From G963665925 sp963676345 (lineage in GTDB: Bacteria > Bacillota > Clostridia > Peptostreptococcales > Acidaminobacteraceae): a stretch of DNA of 64,000 nt. The notes beneath the pieces are model-generated. The model saw only the letters and a program-made list of their open reading frames with translations, was not told the origin of the DNA and did no database searches. Shown piece by piece: positions 54,166 to 61,719 of the stretch. The stretch is taken from assembly GCA_963676345.2 (NCBI GenBank), contig CAXXTS010000001.1, positions 62,001 through 126,000 of the forward strand, written 5' to 3'. The stretch's first letter is position 1, and the number at the start of each line of letters is the position of its first letter. The position numbers and the translations under genes were made by a program.

Positions 54166-54921
54166 ATGACGCGAGAAGAACTAAAAATAAAATGGTTACA
54201 AGAGGAACGAGTTGAGCTTATTGGTTGGGATTTTTCATATATCAGCAACAGAACTGAAAGTGAATCACTTCCATGGGATTATAGAGAGACCATTAAAAAG
54301 TATTTGTCAAAAAAAATGTATCTACTTGACCTTGGTACTGGTGGAGGTGAGTTTTTGTTAGAACTGAATCATCCATATAGTCTGACGGCAGTTACTGAAT
54401 CATATCTACCAAATCTTGAGTTATGTAGAAGAAAACTAAGTAAATTAGGAATTGATGTTCAGTATGGCGATTATGAATCACTTCTACCATTTAACTCTGA
54501 AACTTTTGACATTGTTATTGATAGACATGAATCCTATGATCTAGGTGAAGTATATAGGGTTCTAAAGCCTGGTGGGTATTTTATAACTCAGCAAGTGGGT
54601 GAAACTAATAATCTGGAGTTGGCAAAGTTTGTTCTTAGTAAACCTGATTTAGTATATGCAACAGAAAATGAGTACCACAGCGAGCTAGTGAAGGCAAAAA
54701 AATTGGGCTTTGAAATAATTAGAAGTGAACAAGCATTTCCAGTCACGAAATACTTAGATGTTGGAGCATTTGTCTACCTTGCAAAAATAATCGAGTGGGA
54801 GTTTACTGGATTTTCAGTAGAGAAACATTTTGACAAACTATTAGAATTACAACATCTAATTGAGTGTGATGGTTACTTCAAAACGACAGAACATAGATAC
54901 TTAATGGTCCTGCTAAAGTAA
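54166..54921 (+). CDS. Class I SAM-dependent methyltransferase
   Basis: A 251-residue Methyltransf_11-type enzyme. Motif I is LLDLGTGGGEFLLEL (residues ~53-67), followed by an acidic second-strand end, FDIVIDRHESYDLGEVYRVLKPGGYFITQQ as motifs II-III. AAGGAG before the ATG at 54166 decides against an upstream ATG at 54145. The substrate, probably a small molecule or antibiotic, is unknown. Likely controlled by the AraC-type regulator upstream, with a 150-bp gap. Confidence 0.82.
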   Translation: MTREELKIKWLQEERVELIGWDFSYISNRTESESLPWDYRETIKKYLSKKMYLLDLGTGGGEFLLELNHPYSLTAVTESYLPNLELCRRKLSKLGIDVQYGDYESLLPFNSETFDIVIDRHESYDLGEVYRVLKPGGYFITQQVGETNNLELAKFVLSKPDLVYATENEYHSELVKAKKLGFEIIRSEQAFPVTKYLDVGAFVYLAKIIEWEFTGFSVEKHFDKLLELQHLIECDGYFKTTEHRYLMVLLK

Positions 54922-54937
54922 CCAAAAGCAACACTGT

Positions 54938-55067
54938 ATATAACACAGCAATTCCCAACATGCCCCTTTGGTAACAGAGGGGTATTTATGTACCAAAATT
55001 ATGGTAGAATATAACATAAGAGTAAGAACGAGTAGGGGCACGATCGGGAATTGTGGGAACGTTAGGC
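54938..55067 (+). other. attC 37 (class I)
   Basis: R'' ATATAAC at 54938-54944 and R' GTTAGGC at 55061-55067. CCCCTTTG/CAGAGGGG hairpin; TATG-G-TAGAAT at 55000-55010 reads into the CD-NTase operon, which has no other visible promoter. Confidence 0.92.
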
Positions 55068-55098
55068 AAAATAAATAACAAAAAATGGAGGAAATACA

Positions 55099-55977
55099 AT
55101 GTCAGTAAGTGATAATTTTAAAACATTTAATTCAAATTTAAGGATGAATAGTGATACTATTGGAAACATACAATATCGTTATAAGCAAATAACTAAAAGG
55201 ATTAATAGCGATTACTGGGGTACAAGTTCAGACGTTTTACATAGTTTGTATGTTGGTTCGTATGGAAGAGGAACTGAAATATTTACAAGTGATATTGACG
55301 TGATTGTTCAACTTCCTTTTAGTACATATGAGAAATTTAACGGATATAGTACAAATGGACAATCAGCTTTGCTTCAAGAAGTTAAAGGTGTAATTGCAAA
55401 AACATATAGTACATCTTATATAAAGGGAGATGGGCAGGTAGTTGGCATTAATTTTACTGATGGTATTGATTTTGAAATTGTTCCAGCATTTATAAACGAG
55501 GACAATTCTTACACATATGCAGATACAAATAATGGTGGAAGTTGGAAAACAACTGATCCACGAAGTGAAATTTCAGCAATAACTGAACTTAATAAAGTTA
55601 CGAATAAAAATTTAAAGCGATTATGTCGTATGGCAAGAGCCTGGAAACAAAATTGTTCCGTTCCAATGAGTGGTATTTTGATAGATACTCTTGCATATAA
55701 ATTTATTAAAGATTGGAATTATAATGATCAATCCTATCTATATTATGATTTTATGAGTAGGGATTTTTTTAAGTATTTGAAAGATATTAGTGAGGAACAA
55801 ACTTACTGGTGGGCACCTGGAAGTAATAGATATGTTTGGAGCAATGGAAAATTTCAAGCAAAAGCAAAGCAAGCATATAATACATCATTAGAAGCAATTG
55901 AAAATGAAAATAATAATAATAAATATACTGCTAAACAGAAATGGAGGGTAATTTATGGATCGAAGTTCCCAGGATAG
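55099..55977 (+). CDS. CD-NTase (SMODS) nucleotidyltransferase
   Basis: A 292-residue polymerase-beta-fold enzyme expected to make a cyclic or linear oligonucleotide alarm signal on phage infection. The active site is complete: G53-S-Y-G-R-G-T (VGSYGRGTE), D65-x-D67 (TSDIDVIV) and D124 (GIDFEIVP). The C-terminal half is the helical OAS1-C-like region. AATGGAGG precedes the ATG. It overlaps the SLATT gene by 23 bases. The pair is a minimal CBASS-like module without CBASS ancillary genes. Confidence 0.88.
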   Translation: MSVSDNFKTFNSNLRMNSDTIGNIQYRYKQITKRINSDYWGTSSDVLHSLYVGSYGRGTEIFTSDIDVIVQLPFSTYEKFNGYSTNGQSALLQEVKGVIAKTYSTSYIKGDGQVVGINFTDGIDFEIVPAFINEDNSYTYADTNNGGSWKTTDPRSEISAITELNKVTNKNLKRLCRMARAWKQNCSVPMSGILIDTLAYKFIKDWNYNDQSYLYYDFMSRDFFKYLKDISEEQTYWWAPGSNRYVWSNGKFQAKAKQAYNTSLEAIENENNNNKYTAKQKWRVIYGSKFPG

Positions 55978-56527
55978 TCATGATTATAAAATTGAATCTC
56001 AGATTAGAGAAGCGTTTGGGCGAGTTACATATACTCAGACATGCCATATAAAATTATCTGGACGATTAGAAAAATTAAATGAGAGACTCAAAATGAGTCA
56101 AATTATAATATCGGCATTAACAACTGGAAGCTTTTTAGTAACCATTGTTTCAAATGAGAAAGTATCAGCAATTATTGGTGCGGTTTTATCTGTAATTTTA
56201 TTGATAATAAATACTTATATGAAGAATTTTAATTTAGTTGAACAAGCTAAAGTTCATCAAAAAACATCTGATTTATTATGGAAAATTCGTGAAGAGTATG
56301 TGTCTTTACTTGTAGACTTTGATGTATTGTCGGTTCAAGATGTAATGAATAAAAGAGATGAGTTACAGGAAAGAACATCAGAGATATATAGTAATTCTCC
56401 CAAAACGGATTATAAAAGTTATAAAGCTGCACAAAAAGCATTGAAGACTGAGGAGGAACAAACCTTTTCGGAAAAAGAAATTGACGTTATGCTTCCAAAT
56501 TCAATAAGACGAACGGAAATAAAGTAA
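55955..56527 (+). CDS. SLATT-domain membrane effector
   Basis: A 190-residue protein with two adjacent membrane helices (MSQIIISALTTGSFLVTIV and VSAIIGAVLSVILLIINTYM) and a conserved helix after them (HQKTSDLLWKIREEYVSLLVDF). This is the SMODS- and SLATT-associating 2TM type, close to SLATT_5. Such proteins are thought to open pores when the CD-NTase product binds. ATGGAGGG within the CD-NTase gene supports the ATG at 55955. Confidence 0.82.
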   Translation: MDRSSQDSHDYKIESQIREAFGRVTYTQTCHIKLSGRLEKLNERLKMSQIIISALTTGSFLVTIVSNEKVSAIIGAVLSVILLIINTYMKNFNLVEQAKVHQKTSDLLWKIREEYVSLLVDFDVLSVQDVMNKRDELQERTSEIYSNSPKTDYKSYKAAQKALKTEEEQTFSEKEIDVMLPNSIRRTEIK

Positions 56528-56567
56528 CTTTGCTATTTACTTCGCCTAACACAGCAGTTCAAGAACA

Positions 56568-56599
56568 TGCCACTTTGATTATTTCAGAGTGGTATTTTT
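56568..56599 (+). terminator. Terminator inside attC 38
   Basis: TGCCACT (56568-56574) pairs with AGTGGTA (56588-56594), extended inward by TGA/TCA, then TTTTT. Confidence 0.6.
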
Positions 56600-56611
56600 A
56601 TACAGAGAATA

Positions 56612-56620
56612 TGGTAAAAT
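56612..56620 (+). promoter_or_regulatory. Extended -10 inside attC 38
   Basis: TATG-G-TAAAAT (from 56610), 11 bp after the T run. Confidence 0.5.
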
Positions 56621-56756
56621 ATAGATTAGAAGTAATAAGTAGAGTGGCACGTCGTGAACTGTGGGAACGTTAGGTATCATTAAATAGCTAGTTAATGAAT
56701 TAGAATCTATTTTGTGATCGATCCCAATTGCCAATCAATCAAATGGAGGTAATAGA

Positions 56757-57239
56757 GTGTTAAGTATAGCAAGTTATGACCTCATACAAAGAAAGCTTAT
56801 AATTAGTAACCCATTTAGCTTCTATTGTGATCTCAAATATAAGAGCAATGAGGAAATATTTGAAAATTTGAAGAAGGCAATGAAATTCAGTGAGAATACG
56901 AATCTTTACGAAGAAGTTCTTAGGACTGCTGTACTGAGGCGGTCGGAATGGGATGACTTATTGAAGAACTCAAGAGGAGTTAAGCTGGAAAATTATTTGA
57001 CAAAATTAGATCAGTGTATTCGAAATTTGACTAAGAAAGGTTATATTGAGAGCAATTACAGAACTAGAATAAATAGCAAAAGAGAAGTAATAGATCTGAA
57101 AATTGGTGATTTGGGAATTCGAAGTAAAGGTGAAGAAGCGCTTAGGAATATTCAAGCAGTGAAAGACATGAATATTGAAAATATCCTAAAAAAATGTATT
57201 GAGAGTTTATCTAGTTTTCAGTTAAATCAAGCATATTAG
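56757..57239 (+). CDS. Unknown protein, winged-helix-like
   Basis: A 160-residue basic protein starting at GTG, placed by GGAGG seven bases upstream. A region around residues 70-120 (LENYLTKLDQCIRNLTKKGYIESNYRTRINSKREVIDLKIGDLGI) has the helix-helix-wing pattern of a winged helix, so DNA binding is possible. Followed two bases later by a second unknown gene. No named family recognised. Confidence 0.55.
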   Translation: MLSIASYDLIQRKLIISNPFSFYCDLKYKSNEEIFENLKKAMKFSENTNLYEEVLRTAVLRRSEWDDLLKNSRGVKLENYLTKLDQCIRNLTKKGYIESNYRTRINSKREVIDLKIGDLGIRSKGEEALRNIQAVKDMNIENILKKCIESLSSFQLNQAY

Positions 57240-57241
57240 AT

Positions 57242-57844
57242 ATGAATAGAACCGAATTAATTAACGAGTATCAGTCGATATGTAGCAATATAAGCGATTT
57301 TCATCCATTTGATTTTGACCATATTGTAACTAGAGGTCTAGTATTCAATTACTATGAAGGAAAAATCGAAGTTTATGATCTTGAGGACCTTAAAGAGTTT
57401 GTTAATAGATACAATAATTTTGAGCTAGAAAAATTAGTAACGAGTTATATCAATCGTTCGATCACTGAAATTTATGACTCAAAAGTTATTATTCAAGCTT
57501 TATTAGAAAATCGACTTGATATTGTATATAACTTTATGCGAGAAGATGATTACCAACGTCATTTATTGAATCTAGCAAATATGGAATACATCAAAATAGA
57601 TTACTCAGTGGAAAGCAAAGACGATAATCCCATATCTTCTGCTATGAACATACATGATTACAGAGTTAGTGAACTGGGATTAGAGTTCTATAGGAGCAAT
57701 AATCTAATGATAATGAAAGATAGTATTTTCATTGTGCCTGAAGTAGTGAATCATTTGCAAAAAGGCATAAGGGAAAAGCATTATGAAGATTACTTTAATG
57801 AGAATGGATACATAAGAAACATTATTGCATTCAAAAGAGCATAG
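57242..57844 (+). CDS. Unknown acidic protein, partner of 56757
   Basis: A 200-residue acidic protein. Mostly helical with aromatic residues; MNIHDYRVSELGLEFYRSNNL looks like the third helix and wing of a winged-helix module. The two-base gap indicates coupling to the gene upstream, and opposite net charges suggest the two proteins could bind each other, as toxin and antitoxin do. Function unknown. Confidence 0.55.
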   Translation: MNRTELINEYQSICSNISDFHPFDFDHIVTRGLVFNYYEGKIEVYDLEDLKEFVNRYNNFELEKLVTSYINRSITEIYDSKVIIQALLENRLDIVYNFMREDDYQRHLLNLANMEYIKIDYSVESKDDNPISSAMNIHDYRVSELGLEFYRSNNLMIMKDSIFIVPEVVNHLQKGIREKHYEDYFNENGYIRNIIAFKRA

Positions 57845-57910
57845 TCTTATATATCAAAAGAGGTTTGCGAAATGTAGAGCATGTTATTAGATGAAACGCT
57901 CTTTAACGAC

Positions 57911-58040
57911 ACCTAACACAGCAATTCCCAACATGCCCCTTTGGTAACAGAGGGGTATTTATGCGCCAAGTTTATGGTAGAATATAACATAAGAGTAAGA
58001 ACGAGTGGGGGCACGATCGGGAATTGTGGGAACGTTATAG
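57911..58040 (+). other. attC 39 (class I)
   Basis: R'' ACCTAAC at 57911-57917 and R' GTTATAG at 58034-58040. CCCCTTTG/CAGAGGGG hairpin; TATG-G-TAGAAT at 57973-57983. Confidence 0.92.
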
Positions 58041-58121
58041 GAAATATTTTGACTGGTTTAAGTTGAGTTAAAATAGAAATAAATATTACAAATATAATTA
58101 TAATTATAATTTAAAACATAG

Positions 58122-58150
58122 TTGAAAATATATTTGTATAGGAATATAAT
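58122..58150 (+). promoter_or_regulatory. Promoter of the Phd/RelE-type pair
   Basis: TTGAAA at 58122-58127, 17-bp spacer, TATAAT at 58145-58150. An AATATA-rich spacer (AAATATATTTGTATAGGAATATA) offers likely antitoxin binding sites. The start codon is 26 bp downstream of the -10. Confidence 0.65.
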
Positions 58151-58175
58151 AAAGATAGATAAGAGAGGTGATTTA

Positions 58176-58469
58176 ATGTTAAATCAAATATCAGTTAAGA
58201 GTATTCAAGACATTCTATTACCATTAACAGAGTTCAGAAAAAATCTATCTTCAATTGTGGAGCAACTAAGTTCGGTAAAAGTACTAATGAAGAATGATAA
58301 GCCAAAAGCTGTATTAATTCCATACGAAATGTATGTGACTATGGAAGAAGAACTGGAAGCATATCATGATATGCAATTAATGGAAATAGCAGAAAAAAGA
58401 CTAGACGAAACATCAGAGTTTATTTCAAGTGAGGAAATGCGAAATTTAATCCTTGCCGAGGAGGATTGA
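58176..58469 (+). CDS. Phd/YefM-type antitoxin
   Basis: A 97-residue protein. LTEFRKNLSSIVEQLSSVKVLMKNDKPKAVLIPYEMYVTMEEELE has the Phd/YefM strand-helix order (KPKAVLIPYEMY is the hallmark), followed by an acidic helical tail that binds the toxin. GAGAGGTG seven bases upstream sets the ATG at 58176. It should repress its own promoter and neutralise the toxin one base downstream. Confidence 0.85.
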   Translation: MLNQISVKSIQDILLPLTEFRKNLSSIVEQLSSVKVLMKNDKPKAVLIPYEMYVTMEEELEAYHDMQLMEIAEKRLDETSEFISSEEMRNLILAEED

Positions 58470-58470
58470 A

Positions 58471-58776
58471 ATGCATTTTAAAGTGGAATATCATCGAAGT
58501 TTTAGCAAAGACATGAAAAAGCTTGGGTTATCTAAGAAACAAAAGTTAAATGTAATAGATAAAGTAGATGCTGTTTCTCAAAATCCATATCCGAAAACCC
58601 AAGGAGGATACGGTGAGTCTTTAGTAGGAAATCTATCTGGGTTATTGAAATTTAGATTTGATAATGATTACAGAGTTGTCTATAAACTTGTTGAAGTTGA
58701 CGGAATAATGAAAGTGTTAGTAATTGGGTTACGAAAAGACAAAGAGGTATATAGAGAAGCAGATCGTCGTCAATAA
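58471..58776 (+). CDS. RelE/ParE-superfamily toxin
   Basis: A 101-residue toxin. KVEYHRSFSKDMKKLG starts the fold; LSGLLKFRFDNDYRVVYKLVEVDGIMKVLVIGLRKDKEVYREA gives the conserved R-x-R/Y-x-V-Y strand and the C-terminal HR/LRKDKEVY element. This fits a RelE-type mRNA interferase that cuts on the ribosome. GAGGAGG lies at 58459-58465. Second toxin-antitoxin cassette of the window. Confidence 0.87.
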   Translation: MHFKVEYHRSFSKDMKKLGLSKKQKLNVIDKVDAVSQNPYPKTQGGYGESLVGNLSGLLKFRFDNDYRVVYKLVEVDGIMKVLVIGLRKDKEVYREADRRQ

Positions 58777-58809
58777 GTACAAAGAGGTTATACAACGTCA
58801 AAATAAATC

Positions 58810-58940
58810 CTATAACACAGCAGTTCCCAAAATGCCCCTTTGTTTATACGAAGTGGCATTTCTTATACTCGGTTTATGGTAAAATATAGTATACGTATTA
58901 TAAAGAGTGGGGCACATCGGGAACTGTGGGAACGTTATAC
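58810..58940 (+). other. attC 40 (class I)
   Basis: R'' CTATAAC at 58810-58816 and R' GTTATAC at 58934-58940. Hairpin as in attC 6; TATG-G-TAAAAT at 58875-58885. The rare R' boxes GTTATAG and GTTATAC both match their own partners. Confidence 0.92.
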
Positions 58941-58982
58941 GAAAATCGCAAGCTAGATATTGATTGATATAGGAGGAATAAT

Positions 58983-60302
58983 ATGGAATATAATGAAGAT
59001 TGCGCGGTCTGTAAGAATCATTATGAGTTTGAAATGCCTGAGGAGATTGTAGAGTCAATAAAAGATGGAAACCTAGTAATATTTGCTGGTGCGGGAATAA
59101 GTACAGAAGGTAGGGGCGTATTTCCGAGGTCATTATATAGTGAAATAGCTTTGGAAATGGGAAAAGTAAATCCAGAGGAGTCGTTTTCGACTTTGATGGA
59201 GGAGTACACATCTAAACCTAATGGTCGGATTAAGCTCATTAGAAAATTTCTAGATAGGCTAGACTATGTTGAAGCTTTCCCTGAGATGAGCAAGTGGGCA
59301 TGTAAATTTCATAACGAATTATCCACCTTGCATAGTGTAAATGAGATTATTACTACAAATTGGGATAACTATTTTGAAGATTACTGTGGTTGCTCAGCAT
59401 TTGTAACATCGAAAGATTTTGCATTGTCAAATACTAAAAAAAGAAAAGTATATAAAATTCACGGATCTATTTCAAACTTTGGTTCAATTGTAGCAACTTC
59501 AACGGACTATGACGAGTGTTACAAAGAATTGCAGAGTGGCCTAATAGGTAGTAAATTAAAACTACTCTTAAGCAACCCTGAAAAGACAATTGTTTTTGTA
59601 GGATATTCTTTAACTGATGAGGATTTTCAAAGAATCATGGAGTATTTAGAGAGTGAACTAGGGGATTTTATGCCTCATTATTATGTTGTGAGTTTAGATG
59701 ACACAATTGGAGAACGTCTTGAAAAGAAAAAGTTTACTCCAATAATTACTGATGCAACATACTTTCTTCAAAAATTAAAATATAGATTGCTTGATGACAA
59801 TTTCATGAATAGTGATGAGTTGTATAGTTATGCTATGGCAGCATTAGGTTTTATAACAGACGTGCATCTAAAACTATCTGGAGAGAGTATAGAGAAAAAT
59901 CCGGATTATGTATATTCATTGTGTTATCAAGATGGTCTAATACATTCGTATCAACGTATCGTTGCTCTTAAGAAGACTGGTTATTACTCGTGCAAGGAAA
60001 ATGTGGACAAAAGTATTAGGGGATATAGTAACTTAAGCAAGAAAGCCGCCGACGATAAATTATATTATGAGCAAGCTTATCTTGATGGTTACTTGAATGG
60101 ATTGATCAGTATTGCAGAGGGTAGCTTTGAAATGATACCCCCTCTCTATTATCTATTCGTAGAGCATGACTCATATACATTAGAGGAGTACAATGAAAAG
60201 AAAACGGAGTTTTTTGCAGAGAATCCTGAGATTTTGGAATATGTTAAGGGAATAAGAGCAAAGCATGGTGATATTGTTCTTCATCATAGACCTCTACTTT
60301 AA
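58983..60302 (+). CDS. SIR2-domain protein, putative NAD-depleting defence effector
   Basis: A 439-residue protein. SIR2 core: G36-A-G-I-S40 (VIFAGAGIST), TTNWD with N126 and D128, catalytic H160 in YKIHGSIS, and VGYSLTDEDF. This SIR2_2 class in defence proteins (DSR, Thoeris-related, AVAST STAND) cleaves NAD+ to stop growth of infected cells. A short CAVCKNH start and an unassigned helical C-terminal half (from ~residue 260) may sense the trigger. GGAGG precedes the ATG. Single-gene cassette; no partner seen. Confidence 0.85.
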   Translation: MEYNEDCAVCKNHYEFEMPEEIVESIKDGNLVIFAGAGISTEGRGVFPRSLYSEIALEMGKVNPEESFSTLMEEYTSKPNGRIKLIRKFLDRLDYVEAFPEMSKWACKFHNELSTLHSVNEIITTNWDNYFEDYCGCSAFVTSKDFALSNTKKRKVYKIHGSISNFGSIVATSTDYDECYKELQSGLIGSKLKLLLSNPEKTIVFVGYSLTDEDFQRIMEYLESELGDFMPHYYVVSLDDTIGERLEKKKFTPIITDATYFLQKLKYRLLDDNFMNSDELYSYAMAALGFITDVHLKLSGESIEKNPDYVYSLCYQDGLIHSYQRIVALKKTGYYSCKENVDKSIRGYSNLSKKAADDKLYYEQAYLDGYLNGLISIAEGSFEMIPPLYYLFVEHDSYTLEEYNEKKTEFFAENPEILEYVKGIRAKHGDIVLHHRPLL

Positions 60303-60342
60303 ACGCTTGAGATCATCGTATAACATGTCAATTCCCAACATG

Positions 60343-60371
60343 CCCTTATTATTTCAAATAATAGGGTTTTT
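60343..60371 (+). terminator. Terminator inside attC 41
   Basis: CCCTTATTATTT and AAATAATAGGG form a near-perfect 11-pair stem followed by TTTTT. Its AT-rich stem is unlike every other site, yet position and layout are the same. Confidence 0.65.
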
Positions 60372-60383
60372 ATAGAGCTAAAA

Positions 60384-60392
60384 TGTTAGAAT
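60384..60392 (+). promoter_or_regulatory. Extended -10 inside attC 41
   Basis: TG-T-TAGAAT, 12 bp after the T run, reading towards the helicase operon. Confidence 0.5.
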
Positions 60393-60503
60393 GAAGTATA
60401 CGAAATAGACATAGAGGGGCACATCGGGAATTGCAGGAACGTTAGGTGGAATATATTTGTTTAGTACTGGTCTTGTAGATAGATTTGAATGATACCTGGT
60501 TTC

Positions 60504-60532
60504 TTGTATTCTATATTTTGTAAAACTATATT
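60504..60532 (+). promoter_or_regulatory. Possible private promoter of the helicase operon
   Basis: TTGTAT at 60504-60509, 17 bp, TATATT at 60527-60532. The surrounding 210 bp leader is AT-rich and non-coding. Confidence 0.4.
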
Positions 60533-60661
60533 ATAATAAAAAGTATGGGTGGCAAGGAAATTGCTAACAGTTTAATCAACAGTGATTAGTGTTTGTGGGA
60601 GAACTTCTAATGACTGTATTTTGTGTTTTTTGAAAAGGAATGATTAAACAGGAGGCGTATT

Positions 60662-61717
60662 ATGGCTAATGTAGAAGACTTTACTAGATGGATGCTAAGA
60701 GATGATGAATTGGATGATATCCAATATGAAGTTAAAAATCTGAAGATAGATAATATGCTTGTAAAAGGTTGTGCTGGTTCTGGTAAAACCATATTGGCAT
60801 TACATAAATTGAAATCGATAGTAGACAATAATCAAGGTAGTTGTTTAATGGTTGTTTATACTATAACTTTAGCAAATTTTGTAAGAGATGGTTTGTACGC
60901 TTTAGATATTAATCCAGATTTAGTCTGTCATTATCATGAGTTGAAAAAAATTAAGGATCGTAGGTACGATTATATTATTATTGATGAAGTTCAAGATTTC
61001 TCTGAAGAGATGCTTGATACAGTTCTTAAAATGACTAAAAAAAATGTATTATTGTTCGGAGATGATCAACAGCAAATCTTTAACTTCAGAAAAGATGAAG
61101 GATTATCACTTGAGAAAATTCGAAAACTAACAAATATTAGAAGTAACAATGTTTATGTTTTAGAAAAAAATTATAGATTACCTGAAAATATTGCCAAATT
61201 TTCTGAGCAAATAATAGATTGTAGTAATGAGTTATCACTGAGATGTCATGTTCGAGGAGGTCAAAAGCCATTAGTATACCTGTTTAAGAATATTGAAGCT
61301 GAGCTTTCAGCCATAATGAATTTGATTGATGAAGACGATATGAAAAATGTCGGAATATTAGTTAAGACTAATGATGAAGTGATTGAAATAAAAGAAATTC
61401 TTGAAAATGCAAATTTCAATTTTGAGTACAAGTATTGGGATAAAAAAGTACTCTGTGATACAGTATTGTACAGCAATACACTACCAAAACTTATGACATA
61501 TCATAGTGCTAAGGGATTGCAATTTGAGTTTGTTTTTTTAGTTGAATGCAATGTAGATTATGATGAGGAGAATTTTCATAAAGCACTTTATGTTGCTGCA
61601 ACTAGACCTACAAGACAGTTAACAGTTAGCAGTAATGTTACTTATAATTTGTCACCTCTCATCAAAGATATTGAGAACCACTTTTATGACTCATACGATT
61701 ATACGAATAGGAGATAA
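60662..61717 (+). CDS. Compact UvrD-like SF1 helicase
   Basis: A 351-residue superfamily 1 helicase/ATPase. Walker A GCAGSGKT (residues 36-43), Walker B IIIDEVQDF (105-113), motif III LLFGDDQQQIF, motif IV EKNYRLP, motif V TYHSAKGLQFEFVFL and motif VI LYVAATRPTRQL are all present. It is about half the length of UvrD/Rep and lacks large 1B/2B inserts. AGGAGG precedes the ATG. It overlaps nothing but is two bases from the next gene; the operon ends in a HamA-like nuclease, so it probably translocates on DNA for that complex. Confidence 0.85.
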   Translation: MANVEDFTRWMLRDDELDDIQYEVKNLKIDNMLVKGCAGSGKTILALHKLKSIVDNNQGSCLMVVYTITLANFVRDGLYALDINPDLVCHYHELKKIKDRRYDYIIIDEVQDFSEEMLDTVLKMTKKNVLLFGDDQQQIFNFRKDEGLSLEKIRKLTNIRSNNVYVLEKNYRLPENIAKFSEQIIDCSNELSLRCHVRGGQKPLVYLFKNIEAELSAIMNLIDEDDMKNVGILVKTNDEVIEIKEILENANFNFEYKYWDKKVLCDTVLYSNTLPKLMTYHSAKGLQFEFVFLVECNVDYDEENFHKALYVAATRPTRQLTVSSNVTYNLSPLIKDIENHFYDSYDYTNRR

Positions 61718-61719
61718 GA

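Larger units (their letters stand above)
56544..56675 (+). other. attC 38 (class I, distinct hairpin)
   Basis: R'' GCCTAAC at 56544-56550 and R' GTTAGGT at 56669-56675. Arms GTTCAAGAACATGCCAC and GTGGCACGTCGTGAAC. Confidence 0.92.
60318..60447 (+). other. attC 41 (class I, distinct hairpin)
   Basis: R'' GTATAAC at 60318-60324 and R' GTTAGGT at 60441-60447. Last site in the window. L'' starts ATGTCAATTCCCAAC. Confidence 0.92.

Noticed and set aside
1429..60447. CRISPR array or dispersed REP-type repeats
   Set aside because: Repeats are ~130 bp, separated by genes, with RYYYAAC/GTTRRRY ends that match per cassette; this is integron architecture.
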